Position numbers and translations under genes: made by a program. Below are positions 54,209 through 64,000 of a stretch of 64,000 bases of DNA, piece after piece (positions within the stretch are counted from its first letter, which is position 1; every line of letters begins with the position of its first letter). A model generated the notes under the pieces. That model worked only from the letters and a program-made list of their open reading frames with translations, had not been told where the DNA came from and ran no database searches. Origin of the DNA: Arachis hypogaea (lineage: Eukaryota > Streptophyta > Magnoliopsida > Fabales > Fabaceae); NCBI RefSeq assembly GCF_003086295.3, contig NC_092043.1, positions 49,752,598 through 49,816,597 of the forward strand, given 5' to 3'.

Positions 54209-57200
54209 TCAGGTTTTCGATGAACTCAAGGATGACTCTACTCCATTAGCAGATTCATCCCCGCCGGCTGCAGCTGAAGAACTCCCTTGGTTGCGATTCT
54301 CATCGTTAGCACTCGTACGAGATTTTCCTGGCCTTGTTCGAATATTGTTTCCCAAGGGGAAAGGCTCCTGTACACAGTTCATTAAGTATCAGCTAATGAA
54401 AATTTGAATCAACATTCGACTGGTATATCACTATATCAGTTCCTTGGTAAATTATAGACTAAAGGACAAGCTAATTTACCGGATCACCAGCATTTGGGCC
54501 ATCCGTGTGGAAGAGAATGGGGCGACAACGTTTATCTTCATTCATTAGACTTGAATTCTGGAAATGAGCAATCAGAGCAGCTTTTCCTTGAATTCGGGCA
54601 TATGCAAGTACAGCTACTTTCTCACTGTTAAACTTCTCCCATTTTTTCCCATTAAAAGCCTGCAAAACAGTTTCAATATTAGCTTCATCAGTTTATGCAC
54701 AAGCAAACATATTAACTAAATCATATTGCATACAAGACATTATTTCATACTCCATGAAGTAAATTCTTTGTGCTCCATGGAGTAAATAAGGATTTCTCAT
54801 TGCGTACGTAAATAACTTGAATTACTATAACATAAGAACAATCAAAGAACCTGATGGAACTGAATAATTTGACCAGGGTCAATCATGTTGATGAATGCAT
54901 AGCCAACATTACATTTGTTCTGCAACCATGAATAGAATCGAGTTAGACACAGTTATGATTGTTTAAGATAAGGAAAGAACAAACAAACTCCAAATATATG
55001 CTTGCCTTAAAGTCAATTGGCAAATACAGAAAATCATAAGTTCCCCGACATTGCTCATCGATGGCAGCAAGAAGCATCTTTGAAGTATACCTGCCAAAAT
55101 AATAAAACATCTAAAAAGATCAACAAAAATTTGCATGATTTACTCCATGTAAAATCTGTTGGGAAAAACTGATTGATTAAATACAAAAAGGGAATGTAAA
55201 AACGTGTGATTCCATCTGTAACGGAAAATGAGTCAAAATGCAAAAGCTAAGAATTAACAATCAAATGCTATAGTCAATACCATTAACTGTAAAATGTGTA
55301 CTTAAATAAAATGTCAAGAAGCTAGGAAGACAAATGGCATACTTGTTTGGAATATTTTTTATCATAAGTGTGGTTCGGTTATCTTCCCCGCGCAATATGC
55401 GGCCTAGATCAAGCTCATATTGCTTTTTATCAGCACTGTTAGTATTTGCTTCACTTCTACGATGATAGAGGCTTCTCATCCGTTCATTGGCCGAATCAAA
55501 CTTCAGCATTGAATTCATGGGAAGTCTCCCTGGGAAAAAATGTGACAACTTAGGAGATCCCTGCCCAGCACTGGATGACAGTTCTGTACTGTTCCCACCC
55601 ACATGAGAAAACATGTTGCGAGAAGACAAGTCCGGAGGATGCATCTGCCAAGAACCATGAAAACCTGTACTTCCTAAAGATCCCATTCGAAAACTAGAAG
55701 CTTCAGGAGACTCTCCCAAGTAAGAAGGCTGTCTTTCCCAGGGTGAGGCAGTAACGACCGGTGCTGATCCGACATGATGGTCTATCTGTGATGATCTCAG
55801 CACATGAGGTGGTGTTCTAGGAAAGCCGGGCATCTGCGGAACACCAGGAGCACCAGTACCATTAATAAAGGATGGTGGTGTTTTATGCCAAAGCATGGCA
55901 TTTGATGGAGGTTGCTGATGCAAGTTGGAGTTGTTCCACATATGATAAAGTCCCTGAGGCGGGCGGCTCCCGTTTCCTGAAACTATTGAATCCACATCAG
56001 AAATCTCTTCATGCTACAACCACTCAGCATATACCACTTGCATGCTGATAGAAAAGCCAAATTCAAGACAACTATTCGATCCGGAATGCTTAGTCTCAGA
56101 TAGACAAGGACAAGTCTAAATTTCAACAAACATTAAATAATTTGACTTTTGAAGGACAGCCTTGGAGCAACGGTTGAGTTGTCTCCGTGTGATCTCAAGG
56201 TCACGCGTTCAAGCCATGGAAACAGCCACTAATGTAGTTATCAGGTGTTAGGTTGTGTACATTACACCCCTTGGGTGCAGCCCTTCCCCGGAACCTGCGT
56301 TAATGTGGGATGCTTGTGCACCGGACTGCCTTTTTTTTAATTAGATAATTTGACTTTTGTGTATAAGTTAAAATTTCAGTTATTTAAAAATATTATGAAA
56401 ATATTGACAACAGTATGCATCATCATAAAAATTGCAAGGATGCAGTTTGAGGAAAACAGTAGTAGAATGAACAATGCACTTACCTACTGCATTAAATTCG
56501 GCTAGGTTGCCAGGTGAGCCAATCCCCTGAATATGCCTGCTGTCTGACAATTCTGTCGATCCAGTTCCAATACTGGCAGCAACATTGCTGATGGGGTTTG
56601 AAAAGTTGTAGGGACTACCACTAGCTAAACCATCATGAAACTCAGGTAAAGAATGAGGATGGAACCTTGTAATAGATCCCAGTTTCATTGCATCAACAAC
56701 ATTTGCAGACTCGTAAACTCCGGATACTTTTCCACCAGAAGCCCCTCTTGCCATCTTTGGTATGCTAGAACCCACAGGATATAAAGCATTATCAACAAAA
56801 CCATTCAGAGGTATCCTTTTTGCAGATTGAAACCCCTGATTATATCCACTCTCCAAGCTGCCACCAGATATGGCTGCTCCAGAAGATGTTGCTGTAAATT
56901 ACATATGTAGTGAGACCAAGAACATCTCAACTTCATAAGGGTGAAAATAAGCCAAAGCAGACAAAATCATACCGTTCTGTCTTAATAAGTTATCACTAAG
57001 ATTATGAACAAAATCTGGTTCTTCTTGTCCCTTTTGAGACTGCTGCATTAGACTACAAAAGCAAGGTTTCCAGAATTGTTAAAAAGGAAAGAGATAATAT
57101 TTTCCCATCATGGTGATTAAAGACTTAATCACTAAAGAAGACAAAAAATACTATCAAATGGAGCAAAGTTAAATATGCAGATCCAAAATAAAGATTCCGT

Positions 57201-60134
57201 CTAGAGATCATTAATTACAAATGGACACATAAAAAGCAGAAGAAAAAGTTTTAAAATATTCTATAACAAGAAGAAAATAAATTAAAACTAAAAGTAGAAG
57301 GGAGAGCCAATACATAGCAATTCTAGGATGGCCAGGTTCAAGCTTGATCTGCTTCCCAGGAATGCAGATCCTGTTCGAAGCACCAAGAGAAGCTTCTGCA
57401 GCTCGCACATCATAGAACTCGATGAATTTCACATGATTCACTTCAGGAGATTCATATATCTGCAATTACACAATAATTATCAATGCCAAAATCATCCTTG
57501 TTAAGACACATGAAGCAAAAAGGGTGAAAGCCCACAATAAAAACTTACTTCTTTAATTTCTCCATATAATGCGAAAATATGCTTAAGTTCCTCATTTGAA
57601 ACAGATGAATCAAGACCAGATATCATCACACCACCATGACCAATATCCTTTTCTGGAGCATTGCCCTAACATGCCATCAAATAAAGATAAAACCATAAGC
57701 AAAGCAAAAGAACTTGGAATACAAAGTAACTGACAAGGGAAGAATATAGCAGTAACTACCTTTGGAATTGAATAATGTATATCAAGCTTTCGAGATCTCA
57801 ACGACTTATGTTGGAGTGCTTTCATTGCATTTTGTGCTGCCCTTATATCATAATAAGAAATCATGACAAAACCGCGAGGCTTGCAAGCGGTATACATGGT
57901 TCGGATATCTCCATATTGCTGCCAGAAAAAAATAGTCCATTAAAACTTTATGATTAGTGGTATGATACTTAAAGAAATTCTGAGACAGCATCTACCAGCA
58001 TAAGAAAATAAATGTTTCACCTCGAAGAGAGTCTTCAGCTCAGAGTCATCTACATTGCTATTAATGTTTCTAACAAAAAGTGTCCTAGAAGATTGGTCAC
58101 CAAGAGGAATTTTTCCTTTGGAACCTCCGAAATAACCAAGATCTCCTTCTAAGCCGCTGGCTCTTTTTCCTGAAACTAGATGTTCATCTCCTTCTAACTC
58201 CATGCCTCCCCCACTGCTAAACAAATCAAAATCTTCGAAATCATCATTTGCTTTGGCATGAACATTGGATCCTAACTCATCAGCAACACCAGAAAACAGG
58301 TCATCCTCATCAGGAAGAAGATTCCCAATAGTGTCAGCCTCAATTTCTTGAAGAGATTTATATGGTTCTTCCTCAGGAAGGGAACCAACGGAAACAGACT
58401 GATCCCGGAAAACATCATTCCCCATTAATCTCACTGCACCAAGAAACACATATAAAGAGGCCCATGAGGATATCAACTCAACTCATATAAAACCAAAATG
58501 AATAGAAAACTTTTCTTAGTTTGCATCTCAAGTTCTAGTAAGATAAAAGGGCATCAGTACTAATTCCTTTACCATGCTGCATTAACCATTATACAAGCAT
58601 GCAAATATCTTAGCATGGATAAAAAGATTCTTACACTTTTGAGTAAACATATCAGACAATGAACTTGAGAATAGACTGCTTTCACGAGAGGCAGCATTGG
58701 CAACAATCTTGTTCCCAATGAAACCATACGAGCTAGATGTCGGCTGCATACGCACATCAGTCCATGATCTTGGATGATAGTTAAGTAACTCCTTGGAATC
58801 CTTCAGCACATCTGCAATGCCTTCTTTACCACCGAATCGTGTGCTTCCTGTGCCTTCGGAAGATAAACCAGTCTGCGACATCGGCAAGCCTGTTTTTGCA
58901 TTCATTCCACGGGGTGATGAAGCATTCAAAATGCTGCCAGGTGATGCTGTGATCTCACTCTTTCCTGAAAATTTCATCAACTTTAGTTTATATTGAAACA
59001 ACCTATATTTATTTGTTTGGAAGATGAGCTGGTTGTTTACACAACACATAAATCAACACTCAACAAACAAATGCATGTAGAGATGGATATTACATTATTT
59101 GCCTTAAAAATTAGCATAAAAAATAACAATGAAATCTTAAGAGTAAACATACCAAAAACGCATACATGAGCTTCAATATAACAAATTGAAACATCTATAT
59201 AAAGATATCATAATTAATAATCATAGTTTTGCAACAATTAAAGCGTTTAAAGGATGGCATCATAAATTATACATGCATTACGAAGCATTAATAAAGGTTG
59301 CAGCAATTAGGTTTTCCCAACAAACTGAAACAATAGTATCAATTGTAAGCTAGAGTCAAATATTCAATAAACATACTTGCAACATTGGAAAGTTATCATT
59401 GTCTTATCCAGTAATTCATAGCAAACGAAAGACAGATATAGGTTAGACAAGCATACTAGCATTCAACAACAAGTGAAAGATATACTAGTTTTAGAGTATA
59501 GAGCAATTACTTGTGTTAAGGATATTTCACAACTACATTTATAATCATGTATTCCAAATGCAACAAAACAATTATAAGAATTTGAAACAGAAAGTGAGAG
59601 AAATGTTACTTTTTAGTTTTTAAGTCCCAAAAGGGAGTTTCAATCAAAACCCCAATGGCATCATCTAAGGCATAAGATTCTAAACCCAAATACAAAACTG
59701 TTCATGCAACCTCTACGTACAAAAAATTAGTTAGTAGATACTCAGGGCAACAACGATAGAATTTAACTACACGAAACAGAACAATAACTTGTGTAGGACT
59801 ATTAACAAATGATGAGTTGATAGGACCTAACCTTGCGGGTATCGCTCGTGAATAGATTTTTGCTTCCGTAATCCAGGATTCTTCTGCTCATACAAAATTC
59901 CACACACTTTTAGAAAAACCAACAATAGTTCAAAAGGGCAATATCATCAAGATCAGACATAATTTTATCAACCTTTTGGAAACTAGTGCCAAAGTTCTTA
60001 AATTTATATGATAAAATTTAAGAACACCAAAGTGAGAGAGTGAGGATAATCCTCACCTCTGGAGGAAAGGAGATGTCGTCGTAAAAGTGAGACAAGGTCG
60101 AAACGCCCCTCTGGTTCATTACTTCAAAAGGCAT
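54209..60134 (-). CDS. AML: MEI2-like RNA-binding protein (AML1/AML4 type), 969 aa
   Basis: Fourteen exons: 60134-60057, 59883-59832, 58964-58635, 58433-58021, 57918-57760, 57665-57549, 57459-57314, 57052-56973, 56891-56484, 55976-55343, 55090-55006, 54919-54851, 54659-54480 and 54367-54209, totalling 2910 nt in frame. The start MPFEVMNQRGVSTLSHF resembles the AML1/AML4 branch rather than AML2/AML5. RRM1 begins RTLFVRNINSNVDDSELKTL (about residue 270). RRM2 is GGVMISGLDSSVSNEELKHI (about 355). The C-terminal Mei2-type RRM3 starts TTLMIKNIPNKYTSKMLLAA (about 795) and runs through CNVGYAFINM and AFNGKKWEKFNSEKVAVLAY. RRM3 is the family hallmark and binds RNA in yeast Mei2; plant AMLs act in meiosis and vegetative growth. 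The donor of exon 11 is GC rather than GT (55005). The exon 7 donor (CTAT|GTATTG) is less certain. The 5' leader probably extends to about 61.4 kb with introns. Confidence 0.92.
56152..56345 (+). mobile_element. tRNA-derived SINE (Au-like) in intron 9 of the MEI2-like gene
   Basis: A perfect 15-bp target duplication ATAATTTGACTTTTG lies at 56137-56151 and 56346-56360. The head carries RNA polymerase III promoter boxes: box A-like GGAGCAACGGTTGAG near 56164 and box B GCGTTCAAGCC at 56205-56215. The body contains CCTTCCCCGGAACCTGCGT, and the end is GTGCACCGGACTGCC followed by a T-run, as in the Au SINE family. It is opposite to the host gene and within an intron. Confidence 0.9.
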
Positions 60135-61440
60135 CCTTCAGCTGAGAATCCAGAAAATCCACAATCTCACTTACTAGCCCCTATCATCTGCTAGAAAATT
60201 TAAGGTCATTTGCTATACACAAAGGAAATGACATATAACAATGAATATACAAAACCAATCCACATAGAAAAATCTAACCCCATTTCAAACCCACTAAAAA
60301 AATACCATCCATCATAACTCTAAGAACAAAACCAACCCCAAAACTGAAGAATCAAAGAAAGATAACAAAAAGGGGACTACTTTAAACTCTTTTAGAGGTG
60401 CTACATGAATTGCAGCTTAAAAAGGGAAAATCAAAGATATCAAACCAGAAACAGTAGCATCTACCACTGAACAGTACCAGAAGGAACAACAGCAAAGGAT
60501 GAATAATATATTAGAAGAAAAAAACTATCAGAAACATCGTTGCTCACCTACCAACAACCTAACACAGCCTAGAAATTCGGCTGCAAAAAAGATAAAAATT
60601 TATGAAAAATGGACAAAATCATCCACCAGAATTGAAAAAAAAAAAAGCGCTAGGAGTGAAAAGAATTTACATGAAAAATAAAATAAAAAAGACCCGAAAG
60701 AAACGCAGATCAAGACCGAGGGGTAAGAAATTCAATTTTTTTCAACAACAGTCTAATCTAACAGATCAAAAAGAAGAACACAAAGGAGGTTCTCATCTGA
60801 GCAAGAAATCATATCCACTGGCACCAAAGACAAGGATAATTCAAAAAAATTCAAAATCTATTCGGACTTAAACGAACAGATACCAGTTTCAACGAAAATT
60901 CTCACCTTTGATAAAAATTTTCAACACAAACACCAAACCCCAAGAAAACAACTTTTTTTTTTATCTCTTCCTTCAAGCTCAGGAAAATGGAATTGAATCT
61001 TTGGAGAGGGTCCTAGAAGCTTATATAGAGCAAGAGATCTCTGTAGAAACCCTCTTCGCTTTTGTTGTTTACTGCATTGCCTCGGTGTACACCCCTTCAC
61101 CGCCCGAAAAAGCGGGGTCAAGATGAAGGAAGTAACGTAAACATTAACACCAAAAATTGTTCGTTTCTGCCGAACGAATTCTGAAATATTTTCTTTCCTA
61201 TGTAATAATAACAACACCAAGCGAAAACAAGGAAAATGGAAAAAGTGATGTAATCCAAAATTCGAAGCTCGAATCGGAAAAAATGGAGATTCCGGCAACC
61301 GCGGAGCGGAATTCCGGCGAGATTTTGCACTCGCCGGTTGCCCTCTCTGGTTTTTTGGGGAAAAAATAATAAAAATTTGTTCTCAAACAACGCAACAATA
61401 CAGAGTTTGAGTCTTTCTGACAGAGAAAGAGAGAGAAGAA
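60135..61440 (-). promoter_or_regulatory. Probable 5' leader and promoter of the MEI2-like gene
   Basis: No coding sequence recognised. GA/CT-rich and GC-rich leader-like sequence at about 61250-61440 (read on the minus strand) suggests the transcription start near 61.4 kb, with one or more leader introns down to the ATG at 60134. Exon borders in the leader were not resolved. Confidence 0.4.
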
Positions 61441-62404
61441 AAGGGTGTTAGTTGGCTTTAAAAATATTGAATTAAAATTAAATTAAACAAAGACAAAAAT
61501 CTTTGAAACTATATATTAGGAAGAGAAAAACTAGCAACAGGATATATAGGATGGTGTTTTAGATTTTCTGTAATAGTAATTATAATTATCGATATTTTAA
61601 TTTTATTGAATTGATGTTATAAAAAACTTATCTTGCAGAAATAATTATGTAAAAGAAAGAATAAGTATAATTAAATGATTATATAAAAGAATTTATATAT
61701 TAATGTATTAAAATTAATTTTTTTTAATTATTAGTCAATTATTATAATTGTTAAGAATTTAATATGATTTATGATGCAATAAAAAAATTATATAAACAAA
61801 CAATCAACTTTATCTAGATATTTTTTGGTCTATGATTAAATTATTTGTGTCGAATATAATAACTAATCTTGTATCAGTTTGTAAGCACTTTTTTTTTACT
61901 AAATATAAAATTAAGACTCGAATTTATAATTTTTAGATGAATATGAAAAGACTATGTTATTTGAGTTATAATTCGTTGACAATTTATAAATACTTTAACC
62001 AACAGGTCATTATATTTTTTGAAATACATTTAAATTATTTATGTTAGAATACAATAATTAATTTTGTATATAACAAGATGAGAATCAATCTTATATTTTA
62101 TTAATTTTACTAGGTAACTTAGAAGGATTCTGCTAACTCCTACTAATTTTTATTGGATGGGATTTCAGAGCTTATATAACAAAAAATATGTTTAATTATT
62201 TATGGTAAACCTAATTCATCCTCAATTATCACTAGTAAACATAATTAACTCCCAATCTCATCCTCTAACTCCGATGACTATTCTTTTCCGATCATCTTCC
62301 TCCATCTTTGGACGCGTTTCCATCGCCGGCGTCAACAATGGTCAATGACGCCTATGATTTCATCGGCGAGCAACCACTAATCTTCAAAAGTGTATCTGAA
62401 TGTT
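61441..62404. other. AT-rich intergenic DNA
   Basis: No gene recognised. A short GC-richer block lies at about 62265-62390 next to the minisatellite. Confidence 0.4.
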
Positions 62405-62620
62405 GTTATTGCTGTACAAGACACCTCATGTACAAGACACATGTATAAGAAGACACTTTCTGTATAAGACACATTCGCAAAAGACACCTTTGTTTAAAAG
62501 ACACATTCACAAAAGACACCTCCATTAGAAGACACGTGTATAAAAAGACACTTCCTAAAATCATATGCATAAAATGACACATCCATTAGAAGAACATTCA
62601 TAACCCACATCAATGGATGA
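62405..62620. repeat. AAGACAC minisatellite
   Basis: AAGACAC recurs about ten times at 12-20 bp spacing, separated by variable strings such as ATGTATAAG, CTCCATTAG and ATTCACAA. The same family lies in reverse at 37240-37410. Confidence 0.8.
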
Positions 62621-63546
62621 TGCATTAGTTCCTTCTTCTCCAAACTTACGTTCTATCGACGAAGTCGTCTGAAAATGCGGGATTTTTGTTCGCGACTTCG
62701 GGACGACGTTGAGAGATACACGTTCGATGGCAATCAGGTAATGGAACACACGAGTTTTTGCGATAACAAGTTTCACCGTCACGAAATGGCGACGCAGCAG
62801 TTATTGCGGCTGGAACGGCAGTGCACCGCAGCGGCCCCGAATCGGCACCTAGTGAGGAAGATGATCGCAACCCACACAATAAAAGCTTCTGTCGGAGTAA
62901 AACAGCCGCGCACCAAAGAGCCAATGACATGGTGGTTGTGCAGCTGTGACGGGAGCACGCTGCAGCGGCAGCGAAGCGGTGCTGTTGGTGAGAAAGGATA
63001 TGTTGCGATGATAAGAGGAAAACAGATGCTGATCACAGTGACATTGTGAGCGGTTACTCAACACAATCCTTATTATTCAAATTTCTCATTAATGTCATTA
63101 TTTGAAATTTAAATTTATTAAAATAATTTAAAAGTATTAATTATTAATTGAGTTGTCAAAAATTGACAGATTAACTCTTGATACCCAATACTGTTTCATA
63201 TTTTATTAGCAATTTTGCTATATATTTAAGTATTTTTATAATCAATTCTAATTAAGTTAGTTCAAAGTTAGCAAAAATCGTTTCATTAATGAGAACGTGT
63301 CGACATACTCCAATTTCCAGGAATGATATCGCGCATTTTTTCTTTCGCGTTCTTTCTTTTTCTTTGTGTTTTTCCTCCTTTTTGTTCTTTGCATATTTTT
63401 TGCTCTACACGTAGTTGCCGTATTTTTTCTCTTTCTCTTTTTAGTAATTTTGCAATATCATGTATTTATTCCTTTTCTTTATTTGATTTTTTTTCTTCTT
63501 ACGATGATGATGAGAGGAAAGAGGGAGAGAAGGATAATGATACTAC
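62621..63546. other. Spacer with an unrecognised 124-codon ORF
   Basis: A plus-strand ORF at 62675-63049 (starts MRDFCSRLRDDVERY) has no family I recognise. The opposite strand is equally open, so coding is doubtful. Its GC content is higher than the flanks, which could mean a captured gene piece. The stretch 63320-63530 is pyrimidine- then purine-rich, like the transposon cores at 1260 and 20040. Confidence 0.3.
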
Positions 63547-64000
63547 ATAGAGACACCAAACTCAAGCCTACGACAAGAATCACACTGAAACTAAATTAAA
63601 ATAACACTGAAATTTTAAAATAATGACATCAGAAAAAATTGAACTCAAAACAAGCACAAAAACATAAATCACACTGAATCTAACTCATAATAACTCCGAA
63701 ATTTGAAAATAATGACACCAGAAAACTCATCAACATGGTTTAAATTTCATAAGAAATCCTACAACTAAATAGAGACTCTAAATCCAAACCTATGATAAGA
63801 ATCACACTAAATTTAAATCAAAATAACATCAAAATTTTAAAATGGTGACACCAGAAAAAACTAAACTCAAACCAAGCATAGAAATATAAATTACAATGAA
63901 TTTAACTCATAATAACACCGAGACCTAAAAACGATGACACCAAAAAACTCACTTAAATTACATAAGAAATACTACAATTATATAGAGATTTCAAATCCAA
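63547..64000. repeat. Tandem repeat, ~215-222-bp unit made of two ~110-bp halves
   Basis: TAGAGA at about 63548, 63770 and 63983 starts successive units. Each unit contains two halves with AATCACACTGAA..., TAACTC/AAATAACACCGAAA and AATGACACCAGAAAA. It runs off the end of the window. Non-coding. Confidence 0.75.

Noticed and set aside
56152..56345. A tRNA gene
   Set aside because: Box A and B exist but no cloverleaf with an acceptor stem can be drawn. The 3' body and target duplication identify a SINE.
62405..64000. CRISPR-like array
   Set aside because: Repeats are degenerate, spacers are short and variable, and the genome is a plant; they are minisatellite and satellite repeats.

Overview
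This window is plant nuclear DNA, most likely from an eudicot. The evidence is four intron-rich genes with clear plant orthology (a BONZAI-type copine, a DCD-domain protein, a WD40 protein and a MEI2-like RNA-binding protein), GT-AG introns, a very AT-rich background and dense plant-type transposons. The many small elements with 9-10 bp target duplications and an Au-like SINE would fit a legume such as Arachis, but I cannot prove the species.

The left third (1-24.8 kb) is a transposon nest without an intact host gene. It holds a ~112-bp tandem repeat, a truncated Mutator-like element and a complete Tat-lineage Ty3/gypsy retrotransposon (2002-11086: 425-bp LTRs, AGCAT target duplication, two RNase H domains, an antisense ORF with an apparent intron). 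Next come one end of a CACTA element beside exon fragments of an ARF-GAP of the AGD3/SCARFACE type and of a MED19-like mediator gene, a decayed MuDR-type transposase joined to a gypsy integrase scrap, and four non-autonomous inverted-repeat elements whose 9-10 bp target duplications I could locate.

From 24.8 to 61.4 kb four host genes lie on the minus strand. The copine (24802-31194, 16 exons, 571 aa) probably acts at the plasma membrane in calcium and immune homeostasis. The DCD protein (41353-43906, 4 exons, 492 aa) is of a stress/cell-death-associated type. The WD40 protein (46192-50981, 7 exons, 532 aa) has no assigned function. The MEI2-like protein (54209-60134, 14 exons, 969 aa) carries three RRMs. 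In all four, reconstructed exons keep frame to the stop, so they look intact. They share orientation but I see no pathway connecting them.

Between the copine and DCD genes a degraded chromovirus (31406-35818) has inserted into a small inverted-repeat element; a second copy of that element at 51659-51935 shows the uninterrupted site. Its LTRs hold the most striking signal in the window: a 90-bp run of 5-bp units following the nTTCn/nGAAn heat-shock-element pattern, located ~150-240 bp upstream of the LTR TATA box. The right end (61.4-64 kb) is AT-rich intergenic DNA with two tandem repeat families.

No tRNA, rRNA, CRISPR array or bacterial-type operon was seen. All exon borders were read by eye from splice signals and protein-family similarity recalled from knowledge, without alignment software.
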